From MAG-121220-bin8 sp964433845 (GTDB lineage Bacteria; Bacteroidota; Bacteroidia; Flavobacteriales; Flavobacteriaceae), in assembly GCA_964433845.1 (NCBI GenBank), contig CAYSTA010000016.1:1-33509 (forward strand): a stretch of DNA of 33,509 nt, read 5' to 3'. Shown piece by piece: positions 1-7,829 of this stretch (its first letter is position 1; each line of letters starts with the position of its first letter). Below the pieces are notes generated by a model. The model worked only from the letters and a program-made list of their open reading frames with translations, was not told where the DNA came from and did not search any database. The position numbers and the translations under genes are program-made.

Positions 1-12
1 ATAGTTTTAACT

Positions 13-40
13 AAAAACTCCGATGAAAATCGGAGTTTTT
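13..40. terminator. Hairpin terminator, bidirectional form
   Basis: A perfect 12-bp stem (13-24 with 29-40) encloses the 4-base loop GAAA. The stem has a CTCCGAT core flanked by A5 on the left and T5 on the right, so it reads as an intrinsic terminator on both strands. It lies just past the stop codon of the leftward gene at 64-558 and probably also ends whatever gene enters from the left of the window. Confidence 0.85.
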
Positions 41-63
41 AAATACTAATCTGTTATCTATTG

Positions 64-558
64 TTATTGTTTTAATCTTTTAAAAATATATCTAGTAAAA
101 ACAATACCATTAGGATCATCATAGCCACTCATGGCCTCTGTTGAAGCTGAAACAAAATCTAATTCCCACCCCTCAGATGCCAATGCATTAATCTTTGAAA
201 TAATTATCGCGTCATTAGTAGCTATATTTTGGAAACGAATACCAAATTGATTATAAAAATTCAATAGTTTTGTTTCTTCATATTGTTTTGTTCTCATCTC
301 TTCTCTGTCTGCATTTTTCTTTTTTTTCTTCTCTTTCTTTTCCTCTTCATTATCATCCATTCTAATAGTAGTGGCTTCTCTGTAATCAATTCCATCTGCT
401 TCTGAAATCATTCTAGATCTTTCTGCAATTAATCCTCCCAACCCTATTCTTTTGGTTTTAATTACAGATTCTATTGTAGATAAAACTTTATATTCATATT
501 GTTGAGAAAAACTAAATTGAAATACAAGTAAAAAAGCTAATAAATATATTTTTTTCAT
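64..558 (-). CDS. Secreted DUF4177-like protein with a Lys/Glu-rich insertion
   Basis: This is a 164-residue protein of unknown function. Residues 1-19 form a signal peptide (MKK start, hydrophobic core, FSQ cleavage region), so the product should reach the periplasm or beyond. The mature start YEYKVL and the C-terminal pattern LASEGWEL...FTRYIFKR resemble the small DUF4177 fold, in which a strand-start is followed by GWEL and a closing strand. That is a pattern match by eye, not a search result. Between the two halves lies a long insertion with a highly charged run (EEEKKEKKKKK at about residues 71-81) encoded by an A-rich tract. The neighbour at 727-1245 is also secreted and leftward, but a terminator at 668-692 separates them, so each is probably its own transcript. 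Function unknown. Confidence 0.75.
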   Translation of the reverse strand: MKKIYLLAFLLVFQFSFSQQYEYKVLSTIESVIKTKRIGLGGLIAERSRMISEADGIDYREATTIRMDDNEEEKKEKKKKKNADREEMRTKQYEETKLLNFYNQFGIRFQNIATNDAIIISKINALASEGWELDFVSASTEAMSGYDDPNGIVFTRYIFKRLKQ

Positions 559-667
559 AATTATATAATTTAAATTTTTTCTATTTCTCTATAATTTACA
601 AAAAAAACACCCAACAACTATGATTACTGATATTAAATTATAATTTTTTAATATATAATATTAAAAA

Positions 668-692
668 AAATCTCCGACAAAATCGGAGATTT
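668..692. terminator. Hairpin terminator for the beta-barrel gene
   Basis: A 10-bp perfect stem (668-677 with 683-692) has a 5-base loop. On the minus strand it is followed by a run of T (A-tract 663-670 on the plus strand). It sits 35 bases past the stop of the leftward gene 727-1245. The stem core CTCCGA/TCGGAG matches that of the terminator at 13-40. It lies in the 168-base gap 559-726, in which I see nothing else definite. Confidence 0.85.
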
Positions 693-726
693 AAAAACTT
701 GATAATCATATGTTTAATGTTATTTA

Positions 727-1245
727 CTAAAACATGTATTTAACACCTAATCTTAAAACCGGAAGCTTGTAAGACCAACCATCAACATCTTTTAATTGAT
801 CTGAAAGCTGTAAATCATAACCAACATCAAAGCCAAAATTCTCACCAAAATCATATCCAACTCCTAGTCCCAATCCAAAAGCACCTTTTTTAAAGCCATC
901 CTCCAATTCTTCAGTTATACTTCTATAAAATCCACCTGCCTTTAAATAAAATCCTTCACCACTAGTATAGTACTGAATATATGCTGGAAGATCTATAGCC
1001 CCAAATGAATCTCCATCACTTGAATATGAGCTGTAAGTTAAGTCAATCCCCCATTTTAAATTATCTGAAACTTCTGATAAATTTGTAACACCAAACATAA
1101 ATCCACTCATTCCATCTCCAGAAAGTGAACCTCCAGAAGTAGTTAGTTTTGGTTTAGCACTTGCGTATCCTGCCTTTATTCCAAATTGTGAATAAGCGTT
1201 AAAAGCAAATAGCAATAAAGTGAATAATAAAATTGTTTTTTTCAT
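727..1245 (-). CDS. Small outer-membrane beta-barrel protein (OmpW/OmpX-like size)
   Basis: This 172-residue protein has a signal peptide (MKKTILLFTLLLFAFNAYSQ) and a mature part starting FGIKAGY. Alternating glycine/aromatic strands follow (FGVTNLS, WGIDLTYSSYSS, FYLKAGGFYRS, FGLGLGVGYDFG, FGFDVGYDLQLS), and it ends in a C-terminal strand LRLGVKYMF closing on phenylalanine. This is the layout of Bacteroidota OMP_b-brl proteins with about eight strands. The final aromatic residue fits the BAM insertion signal. Role unknown; such proteins are often porin-like or adhesive. It is divergent from the channel gene at 1370, sharing the intergenic region 1246-1369. On the minus strand a near-match to the -7 box (TAACTTTA, 1269-1276) lies upstream. 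Confidence 0.85.
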   Translation of the reverse strand: MKKTILLFTLLLFAFNAYSQFGIKAGYASAKPKLTTSGGSLSGDGMSGFMFGVTNLSEVSDNLKWGIDLTYSSYSSDGDSFGAIDLPAYIQYYTSGEGFYLKAGGFYRSITEELEDGFKKGAFGLGLGVGYDFGENFGFDVGYDLQLSDQLKDVDGWSYKLPVLRLGVKYMF

Positions 1246-1340
1246 AACATGTTTTTTTTAATTAGTCATAAAGTTACTGAAATTATGAATAGAAAAAGTT
1301 CAAATGATTTAAGCTTTTTATGTAATTCTGATTTTATTAA

Positions 1341-1348
1341 TAAGTTTG
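1341..1348 (+). promoter_or_regulatory. Promoter -7 box TAAGTTTG for the channel gene
   Basis: An exact match to the Bacteroidota -7 consensus TAnnTTTG lies 21 bases before ATG 1370. It overlaps the alternative TTG codon at 1346, so translation cannot reasonably begin there. No clear TTG/TTTG element is seen at the usual -33 distance. Confidence 0.5.
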
Positions 1349-1369
1349 TACTACGATATTATCTTTAAT

Positions 1370-2518
1370 ATGTACAAAATTTTAAATTTTTTTATTTGTT
1401 TTTTAATAATTTCAAATTTTACATTTGGACAAACAAATGACTCTATTCCAGATATAGACTATTTAAGATTTGGCCCGCCCTACTATCCTGAAGTTAAATT
1501 AGTTGAAGAAGACAGTCTTAAATGGCCAATGATATTTGATGTGTCAATGGATTTTAAAGACATAAAAGATCTAGATGTAAAAAATAATTTCTTTATTGGG
1601 AAATTTGTTTTTGACGTTTATTCTAAATATGATTTAGAATTTAACTCTATTAATGGCGATTCACTTGATCTATCTCATCCTGAGTGGGTTCAATTATATT
1701 TAAAAGAAAGTGAAATAAGATATTTTGGCCCTCTTGTATATGCAAGAAAAGATATTCCTGAAGACTCCGTACTATTTTATGACGACAAATTTACAAAGAG
1801 CTCAATGTATGTTGAAAATGAATTTGATCATAGCTGGGATTTAGGAAATTATCCTTTTGACACCCAAAAGTTATTGTTTGAATTTCAAAGTACAGTAGAC
1901 ACATCACTTGTTAGAATTCAACCAAGCAATAAATACAAAAGTACATTTGAACCAATCATGAGAAATCTTACTGAAGGCTATGCTATTACGGATGTTACAT
2001 ACAGAAATACCTATAAAACAAGTATGTCAACTATTTTACAAATGTCACCAACTTTAAAAAGACCTGAAGTAACACAAAACTTTATAGTTGAATTAAATAT
2101 TAAGAGAAAAGGTGGCGTTTTATTTTTTAAAATATTTACTGGAGGGATTCTTTCTTATTTCATTTCCTGCATGGTATTTCTTATTCCACTTAGAGAACTA
2201 GAATCTAGAGTTAACTTAGCAGTTGGTGGTATTTTTGGAGCAATTGGAAGTAGTGCGTTTGTTTATGAAGTGCTTCCTGTAGTTAATGTCTTCACTAAAG
2301 CAGATGCTATTAACAATTTAATAATAGCAATGGTTGTTTTCAATATTTTAATACTTCTTTTACAACAGGGAACATTTAAAAGAATTAATGTCGATGGAAG
2401 ATATCTATATGAAAGTAATGATATAAAATGGTTTAGAAATTTACAAAACAGTAAATTTTCATTCTTTTATTCAATCTTTGCATTCTTTGTATTACTGTCT
2501 GCAATTCTACTATGGTAA
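1370..2518 (+). CDS. Putative pentameric ligand-gated ion channel (Cys-loop receptor superfamily, prokaryotic type)
   Basis: From ATG 1370 the product is 382 residues. An in-frame TTG at 1346 is rejected because it falls inside the promoter box. Order of parts: signal peptide 1-21 (ending TFGQ); a beta-rich extracellular domain of about 230 residues; then four hydrophobic segments at about 251-273, 278-302, 311-333 and 363-382. The extracellular domain holds DHSWDLGNYPFDTQ (YPFD at 161-164), the superfamily signature equivalent to FPFD-x-Q in GLIC and ELIC. No Cys-loop disulphide is seen, as usual in bacteria. VELNIKRK leads into M1. M2 starts LESRVNLAVGG and ends EVLP, matching the GLIC layout, with a Glu at about the -2' position that in this family favours cations. 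The intracellular loop between M3 and M4 is short. Inference: an inner-membrane channel gated by an unknown periplasmic ligand. It is monocistronic. Confidence 0.78.
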   Translation: MYKILNFFICFLIISNFTFGQTNDSIPDIDYLRFGPPYYPEVKLVEEDSLKWPMIFDVSMDFKDIKDLDVKNNFFIGKFVFDVYSKYDLEFNSINGDSLDLSHPEWVQLYLKESEIRYFGPLVYARKDIPEDSVLFYDDKFTKSSMYVENEFDHSWDLGNYPFDTQKLLFEFQSTVDTSLVRIQPSNKYKSTFEPIMRNLTEGYAITDVTYRNTYKTSMSTILQMSPTLKRPEVTQNFIVELNIKRKGGVLFFKIFTGGILSYFISCMVFLIPLRELESRVNLAVGGIFGAIGSSAFVYEVLPVVNVFTKADAINNLIIAMVVFNILILLLQQGTFKRINVDGRYLYESNDIKWFRNLQNSKFSFFYSIFAFFVLLSAILLW

Positions 2519-2574
2519 ATTTACTTTTTAATAATCCCCCTACTCTATTTTAAAAAAAAAATCTAAATTGATAT

Positions 2575-3399
2575 TTACTGATTTCCTAATATTATTGGTA
2601 AACCATCTTTACCTGAACCAATAACAATAACCTTTGAGTTTGGTGATTCAGAAAGTTTTATTGTTGCTTCAATAGCTTTATCTTTTAAAATATTAGTAGT
2701 AAGAGAGCTATTTAAAATTCTATTTGCCGTAGCTTTACCATCAGCATCAATTCTTAATTTTTCTGCTTCTTGTCTAGCTTTTTCTAATCTAAACACATAT
2801 TCTAAAGCTTCTTGTTCTTGAGTTAATTTTCTTTCAATTGCAGATTTAATATTGTTTGGCAAAGTAACATCTCTAACAAGAACTGCATTAATTTGAACGT
2901 GCTGAGACGTAACTCCAGCTCTTAATTCATCATAAATTTCAGTTTGAATAGCATCCCTTTTAGTAGAATATAGTTGTTCTGGAGTATATCTACCAACAAC
3001 ACTTCTAGCAACAGCTCTAATTGAAGGAACAATGACTATATCTAAATAATTAGAACCTTTTGTTTTGTGCAATATTCCCAACTCTTCATATATTGGCTGA
3101 TATAACACAGAAACATCAAGAGATATTTCAAGTCCGTTTGATGAAAGCACTTGCATTTGACTCTCAAACACTTCCTGTTGTTTAACATTATAAACGTAAA
3201 CCTTATTCCAAGGAAGGATTATATGAAAACCTTCACTTAAAGGTGGTTGATCAGTAACAACACCTCCACCAAAGGTTCTAAATAAAACCCCAGCTTCTCC
3301 ATAGCCAATATTAACTGCTGATTTTATTAATACTATAAAAGTTACCATAATAATTACTACTACTGGTAATCCGATTCTGTTTAATTTTTCCATTTTCAT
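2575..3399 (-). CDS. Prohibitin-family SPFH/band 7 membrane protein
   Basis: This is a 274-residue prohibitin homologue. An N-terminal transmembrane anchor (about residues 10-28) is followed by the SPFH domain (about 30-200: GEAGVLFRTFGG, GFHIILPW, VVGRYTPEQLYSTKR, AVLVRDVTLP). A charged helix then runs about 185-235 (EQEALEYVFRLEKARQEAEK) and is likely to form the coiled coil used for ring assembly. Prohibitins scaffold membrane microdomains and, in mitochondria and bacteria, associate with the FtsH/AAA protease; that role here is inference. It is the last gene of the leftward lpxD operon, 31 bases after fabG. The gap consists almost entirely of an (ATTT)6 repeat. ATG codons at 3399 and 3393 (MKM) are both possible starts. 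Confidence 0.9.
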   Translation of the reverse strand: MKMEKLNRIGLPVVVIIMVTFIVLIKSAVNIGYGEAGVLFRTFGGGVVTDQPPLSEGFHIILPWNKVYVYNVKQQEVFESQMQVLSSNGLEISLDVSVLYQPIYEELGILHKTKGSNYLDIVIVPSIRAVARSVVGRYTPEQLYSTKRDAIQTEIYDELRAGVTSQHVQINAVLVRDVTLPNNIKSAIERKLTQEQEALEYVFRLEKARQEAEKLRIDADGKATANRILNSSLTTNILKDKAIEATIKLSESPNSKVIVIGSGKDGLPIILGNQ

Positions 3400-3408
3400 T
3401 TGTTTTTA

Positions 3409-3432
3409 ATTTATTTATTTATTTATTTATTT
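3409..3432. repeat. (ATTT)6 tetranucleotide simple repeat
   Basis: Six perfect tandem ATTT units, followed by AT, fill the gap between the fabG stop codon (3431-3433, which the repeat just overlaps) and the prohibitin start at 3399. On the coding strand it reads as repeated AAAT about 10-33 bases upstream of the prohibitin ATG. Length changes would alter the fabG-prohibitin spacing but not the frame of either gene beyond the fabG stop. Confidence 0.95.
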
Positions 3433-4177
3433 ATGTTAACATGCCACCATCGACATTAATTACTTGACCTGTTATAAAACTAGATAGATCAGATGAAAGA
3501 AATAAGCAAAGATTTGCAACGTCTTCAGGTTTACCTCCCCTTTTAAGAGGAATTCCTTCAATCCATTTTTTAACTACATCTTCACTTAATTCATTTGTCA
3601 TTTCAGTTTCAATAAAACCAGGTGCTATAACATTTGATCTAATGTTTCTAGAACCTAACTCTAAAGCAATAGACTTAGAAAAACCTATTATACCAGCTTT
3701 AGAAGCAGCATAGTTTGATTGTCCAGGATTTCCTTTTAAACCTACTATAGAGCTTATATTAATAATACTACCTGATCTTTGTTTAAGAAAAACACTTTGA
3801 CATGCTTTAACCATATTAAAAACAGATTTTAAATTAACTTCTATTACTCTATCAAAATCTTCTTCACTCATTCTCATGAGCAAATTATCTTTAGTTATAC
3901 CTGCATTATTAATTAAGACATCAAAAGATTCAAAATCATTTAAAATATTTTCAACCAAAGCTTTAGATTCTTCAAAACTAGCTGCATTACTTTGGTATGA
4001 TTTACATTTTACTCCTAAACTAGATATTTCTTTTAAAAGGTTATTAGCAGCTTCAATTGATTTGCTATAGGTAAAAGCAATATTGGCACCGTTTTTAGCT
4101 AAAGTCAAGGCAATTCCTTTACCTATCCCTCTACTAGCTCCAGTTACAATTACAGTCTTTCCTTTTAATAGATTCAT
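3431..4177 (-). CDS. fabG: 3-oxoacyl-[acyl-carrier-protein] reductase FabG
   Basis: This 248-residue short-chain dehydrogenase carries out the NADPH-dependent reduction of 3-oxoacyl-ACP in fatty-acid elongation. Visible features: the Rossmann glycine motif TGASRGIG (12-19), NNAG (90-93), active-site Asn115, Ser143, Tyr156 and Lys160 (YAASK), and the FabG-type ending ITGQVINVDGGM. The length is normal for FabG. It lies in the same operon as lpxA, lpxC/fabZ and lpxD, which consume or form hydroxyacyl-ACP, so a fatty-acid role fits better than acetoacetyl-CoA reduction, though a sequence view alone cannot exclude the latter. It starts 31 bases after the sucD stop. Confidence 0.93.
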   Translation of the reverse strand: MNLLKGKTVIVTGASRGIGKGIALTLAKNGANIAFTYSKSIEAANNLLKEISSLGVKCKSYQSNAASFEESKALVENILNDFESFDVLINNAGITKDNLLMRMSEEDFDRVIEVNLKSVFNMVKACQSVFLKQRSGSIINISSIVGLKGNPGQSNYAASKAGIIGFSKSIALELGSRNIRSNVIAPGFIETEMTNELSEDVVKKWIEGIPLKRGGKPEDVANLCLFLSSDLSSFITGQVINVDGGMLT

Positions 4178-4208
4178 AATCTCAAAAATTCTTTGGTAAA
4201 AATAATAA

Positions 4209-5081
4209 TTATAGGAGAATCTCTGCTACTTTTTTACCTATTTCTGCAGGGGAGTCCACAACATGAATTCCACATTCTCTCATTATTTTCTTTTTTGCTG
4301 CTGCTGTGTCGTCTGAACCGCCAACAATTGCACCAGCATGCCCCATAGTTCTTCCTTTAGGAGCAGTTTCTCCAGCTATAAAACCAACAATTGGTTTTTT
4401 ATTATCATATTTTGAAAACCACGTAGCAGCTTTAGTTTCAAGCTGCCCCCCTATTTCACCTATCATTACAATACAATCTGTATCTGGATCATTATGAAAT
4501 AATTCAATTGCATCTTGTATAGTAGTTCCGATAATTGGATCACCCCCTATTCCAATAGCCGTAGAAATACCTAAGCCTTGTTTAACCACTTGATCTGCAG
4601 CTTCATAGGTTAGAGTTCCTGATTTTGAAACTAAACCAACATTCCCTTTTTTAAATACAAAACCTGGCATAATACCAACTTTTGCTTCATCTGGTGTGAT
4701 TATACCAGGACAATTAGGACCTATAAGAACACAGTCTTTATCCTTTATGTATTTGTAAACTTTAGTCATGTCTGAGATGGGAATTCCTTCAGTAATTGCT
4801 ACTATTACTTTTATGCCAGAATCAGCAGATTCCATTATTGCATCTGCGGCAAAATTAGCCGGAACAAAAATAATTGAAGTATTCGCATCTACTTTTGAAA
4901 CAGCTTCAGCAACTGTATTAAATACAGGTTTTCCTAAATGTTCCTGACCACCTTTTCCAGGTGTAACACCTGCAACAACATTACTTCCATAAGAAATCAT
5001 TTGTTCAGCATGAAAAGTACCTTCACCTCCTGTGAAGCCTTGAACTACAATTTTTGAATCTTTGTTAACTAATATGCTCAT
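4209..5081 (-). CDS. sucD: Succinyl-CoA synthetase (ADP/GDP-forming) subunit alpha
   Basis: This 290-residue protein with SucC interconverts succinyl-CoA and succinate with substrate-level phosphorylation in the TCA cycle. The CoA-binding Rossmann domain is at the N-terminus (VQGFTGGEGTFHAEQ, VTPGKGG), followed by GPNCPGIITP, the SKSGTLTYE segment and IGIGGDP. The phosphohistidine loop is GHAGA with His248, equivalent to His246 of the E. coli enzyme. Length is typical. The beta subunit gene sucC is not in the window; separated sucC and sucD is a known arrangement in Flavobacteriia. Its start codon overlaps the efp stop by 4 bases, so the two are translationally linked. Confidence 0.95.
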   Translation of the reverse strand: MSILVNKDSKIVVQGFTGGEGTFHAEQMISYGSNVVAGVTPGKGGQEHLGKPVFNTVAEAVSKVDANTSIIFVPANFAADAIMESADSGIKVIVAITEGIPISDMTKVYKYIKDKDCVLIGPNCPGIITPDEAKVGIMPGFVFKKGNVGLVSKSGTLTYEAADQVVKQGLGISTAIGIGGDPIIGTTIQDAIELFHNDPDTDCIVMIGEIGGQLETKAATWFSKYDNKKPIVGFIAGETAPKGRTMGHAGAIVGGSDDTAAAKKKIMRECGIHVVDSPAEIGKKVAEILL

Positions 5082-5647
5082 AAATTTTTTACTCTTTCCA
5101 AATAGGATCCTTTTTCAGGATCTATTTTAATTAAATCTCCTTCGTTTATAAATAATGGAACATTAATTGATGCTCCCGTTTCAACCTTAGCAGGTTTAGT
5201 CGCATTTGTAGCTGTATTTCCCTTTAAACCAGGTTCTGTAGCTTGAACTTCCAAAGTTACACTTTGAGGCATTTCAACTGATAAACTTGTTCCGTCCTCA
5301 GTATTTGTTAAAACAGTAACTATCTCCCCCTCCTTTAAGAATTGAGATGACTCTAAAAGATTACTATCAACAGTTATTTGATTATAATCATCAACATTCA
5401 TAAAATGGTATGTTGAACCATCTTTATATAAATATTGGAACCTTTTAGTTTCAACCCTAACTTCATCAATTTTGTGACCAGCAGAAAATGTATTGTCTAC
5501 AACTTTTCCGTTGGTAACACTTTTAAGTTTTGTTCTTACAAAAGCAGGTCCTTTTCCAGGTTTTACATGAAGAAATTCTACAATCTTATATATATCATTA
5601 TTGTAATGAATACAAAGCCCTTTTCTTATGTCTGATGAGGTTGCCAT
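5078..5647 (-). CDS. efp: Translation elongation factor P
   Basis: This 189-residue EF-P rescues ribosomes stalled on consecutive prolines. It has the N-terminal KOW-like domain (ATSSDIRKG; loop HVKPGKGPAFVR with Lys32 at the tip that reaches the peptidyl-transferase centre), a central OB domain (TYHFMNVDDYNQITVD) and a C-terminal OB domain (VTLEVQATEPGLKGNTA...GASINVPLFINEGDLIKID). Lys32 shows the enzyme type; whether it is modified cannot be told, and no epmA/epmB or similar modification genes are in the window. It sits between lpxA (3-base gap) and sucD (4-base overlap) in the operon. Confidence 0.96.
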   Translation of the reverse strand: MATSSDIRKGLCIHYNNDIYKIVEFLHVKPGKGPAFVRTKLKSVTNGKVVDNTFSAGHKIDEVRVETKRFQYLYKDGSTYHFMNVDDYNQITVDSNLLESSQFLKEGEIVTVLTNTEDGTSLSVEMPQSVTLEVQATEPGLKGNTATNATKPAKVETGASINVPLFINEGDLIKIDPEKGSYLERVKNL

Positions 5648-5650
5648 AAT

Positions 5651-6433
5651 TTAACTTTGAAAATAACCTTTCATTATTCCTCTTTGAGAATTTCGAATAA
5701 ACTGTATAATTTCATCTCTTTCTTTAGTAGCTTTTATTTCTCCTTCAATAATTTTAACAGCCTGAGTATTATTAAATTTCTTTTGATACAGAATTCTATA
5801 AATAGATTGTATTTCCATAATTACTTTACTGTCAAAACCTCTTCTTCTTAGTCCAACTGAGTTAATTCCAACATATGATAAAGGTTCTCTCGCAGCTTTA
5901 ACAAAAGGAGGAACATCCTTTCTGACAAGTGACCCTCCAGCTACAAATGCATGATTTCCAAGAGAACAAAATTGATGAATAGCAACCATACCTGCCAAAA
6001 TCACATAATTTCCAACAGTGATATGACCTGCTAAAGTAGAATTGTTTGAAAAGATGCAATTATTGCCAATAATACAATCGTGAGCTATGTGTGAATATGC
6101 CATTATCAAACAATCTTTTCCAATAACTGTTTTATTTCTATCAGCTGTTCCTCTGTTAATTGTTACGCATTCTCTGATAGTAGTATTGTCGCCAATAATA
6201 GCTGTTGTTTCTTCTCCATTAAATTTTAAATCTTGAGGGACTGCTGCAATAACTGAACCAGGAAAAATGGAACAATTTTTTCCAATTCTAGCTCCACTCA
6301 TGATAGTCACATTTGATCCAATCCACGTGCCTTGACCTATAACTACATTATTATCTATTGATGAAAATGGTTCTACAACAACATTTTTTGCAATTTTTGC
6401 TCCTGGATGTATAAATGATAACGGTTGATACAT
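5651..6433 (-). CDS. lpxA: Acyl-ACP--UDP-N-acetylglucosamine O-acyltransferase LpxA
   Basis: This 260-residue enzyme makes the first step of lipid A synthesis, moving a hydroxyacyl chain from ACP to the 3-OH of UDP-GlcNAc in the cytoplasm. It has many left-handed hexapeptide repeats (IGxxxxI pattern through about residue 190). The active-site region HIAHDC contains His115 and His118, equivalent to E. coli His122 and His125; His137 (LAGH) and His153 (IHQFC) match the other conserved histidines. The C-terminal helical domain is present. It lies 1 base from lpxC/fabZ and 3 bases from efp. Confidence 0.96.
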   Translation of the reverse strand: MYQPLSFIHPGAKIAKNVVVEPFSSIDNNVVIGQGTWIGSNVTIMSGARIGKNCSIFPGSVIAAVPQDLKFNGEETTAIIGDNTTIRECVTINRGTADRNKTVIGKDCLIMAYSHIAHDCIIGNNCIFSNNSTLAGHITVGNYVILAGMVAIHQFCSLGNHAFVAGGSLVRKDVPPFVKAAREPLSYVGINSVGLRRRGFDSKVIMEIQSIYRILYQKKFNNTQAVKIIEGEIKATKERDEIIQFIRNSQRGIMKGYFQS

Positions 6434-6434
6434 A

Positions 6435-7829
6435 TTATATTTCTGTTTTTCTAATCATTTTAGCCAATAATTCAGCTTCACTTGTTAATTTTCCATCAAC
6501 AAAAGATTTACCTTTCATGTGTATTATTCCTCTTCTCAATGGAGACAGGAGTTCTAGTTTAAAAACTAAAGTGTCACCTGGAACTACAGGATATTTAAAT
6601 TTTGCATTATCAATCTTAGCAAAAAAAGTTAAATAATTTTGAGGATCAGGTACACTATTTAAAATTAATATACCTCCAGTTTGAGCCATTGCTTCTATCT
6701 GAAGAACACCTGGCATAATAGGTTTGCCAGGAAAATGCCCTTGAAAAAACCCCTCATTCATAGAAATGTTCTTTAAACCTATTATATGATCATCTGAAAT
6801 CTCTAAAATTTTATCTACTAGTATGAATGGCGGTCTATGTGGAAGCACTTCCATAATTTGATTAACATCCATTATAGGTGGCTTAGTTAAATCAATTTCA
6901 GGAGCAGCATTTCTCTCTTCATTTTTTATAACAGATGCCAATCGTCTTGTAAACATTGTATTAACAAAATGTCCTGGTTTATGTGCAATCACTTTTCCTC
7001 TAATTCTAGTTCCCAATAAAGCTAAATCACCAACAACATCAAGCAACTTGTGTCTTGCTGCTTCATTTGGGTAATGTAAAACTAGGTTATCAAGAATTCC
7101 GTTACTTTTAACAGAGATTTTATCTTTATTAAATGCTTTTTTAAGTTTATTCATTGTTTCTTTTGATAATTCTTTATCAACATAAACAATAGCATTATTT
7201 AAATCGCCACCTTTTATCAAACCGTTATCTAGGAGCATTTCTATATCATGAAGAAAACTAAATGTTCTCGCATTAGCAAATTCATCATTAAATTTAGATA
7301 AATCTTTCATTGTTGCATTTTGAGTCCCTAAAACTTTAGTGCCAAAATCAACCATTGTAGTAACTTCATAATTGTTAGATGGGATTATAGTAATATCACT
7401 ACCTGATTTCTCATCATAATATGAGATAATATCTTTAACTATATATTCATTTCTTTCAATTTTTTGTTGTTTTAAACCTGCTTTTTGTAAAGCTTCAACA
7501 AAAAACTTTGAAGAACCATCCATAATAGGAGGTTCAGAAGCATCAAGCTCTATTAGAACATTATCAATTTCCATACCTACTAGAGCAGCTAAAACATGTT
7601 CAGAAGTTTTAATTTTAACTCCATCTTTATTAAGATTTGTTCCTCTTTCTGTATTAACAACATATTTAATATTAGCTTCAATAATTGGTTTTTCATCTAA
7701 ATCAACTCTACAAAAACAATATCCAAAATTCTCTTCTGCAGGTTTAAAAGTTAAATTAACTTCTTTTCCAGTATGTATACCAACTCCTTTTAAAGAAATG
7801 GGTTTCTTAATTGTTTGTTGTTTAGGCAT
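6435..7829 (-). CDS. lpxC/fabZ: Bifunctional UDP-3-O-acyl-GlcNAc deacetylase / 3-hydroxyacyl-ACP dehydratase (LpxC-FabZ fusion)
   Basis: This 464-residue fusion has two domains. The first (about 1-305) is the Zn-dependent deacetylase LpxC, the committed step of lipid A synthesis, with zinc ligands His78 (SEHVLAAL), His260 and Asp264 (ARHKLLDVVGD) and the catalytic-loop His287 (GHFVN). The second (about 315-464) is FabZ, with the LPHRPPF motif, His364 in GHFPGKPIMPG and Glu379 (QIEAMAQ). Fusing these puts the two competing users of hydroxyacyl-ACP at a fixed 1:1 ratio. This fusion is normal for Bacteroidota. Its start overlaps the end of lpxD by 8 bases. Confidence 0.96.
   Translation of the reverse strand: MPKQQTIKKPISLKGVGIHTGKEVNLTFKPAEENFGYCFCRVDLDEKPIIEANIKYVVNTERGTNLNKDGVKIKTSEHVLAALVGMEIDNVLIELDASEPPIMDGSSKFFVEALQKAGLKQQKIERNEYIVKDIISYYDEKSGSDITIIPSNNYEVTTMVDFGTKVLGTQNATMKDLSKFNDEFANARTFSFLHDIEMLLDNGLIKGGDLNNAIVYVDKELSKETMNKLKKAFNKDKISVKSNGILDNLVLHYPNEAARHKLLDVVGDLALLGTRIRGKVIAHKPGHFVNTMFTRRLASVIKNEERNAAPEIDLTKPPIMDVNQIMEVLPHRPPFILVDKILEISDDHIIGLKNISMNEGFFQGHFPGKPIMPGVLQIEAMAQTGGILILNSVPDPQNYLTFFAKIDNAKFKYPVVPGDTLVFKLELLSPLRRGIIHMKGKSFVDGKLTSEAELLAKMIRKTEI

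Noticed and set aside
317..349. Long pyrimidine tract in the first gene as a possible frameshift site
   Set aside because: The frame is open on both sides and the homologous-looking C-terminal half follows in the same frame, so no shift is needed; it encodes the Lys/Glu-rich stretch.
1346..1369. TTG start for the channel gene giving 8 extra residues
   Set aside because: The codon overlaps the TAAGTTTG promoter box, and the ATG at 1370 gives a clean signal peptide.
3405..3434. ATTT repeat as part of a CRISPR or other spaced-repeat array
   Set aside because: It is a simple tandem microsatellite with no spacers.
3876..4070. 64-codon rightward open frame inside fabG
   Set aside because: It lies antisense to a clear fabG gene, has no start context or recognisable domain, and reflects the codon usage of the real gene.
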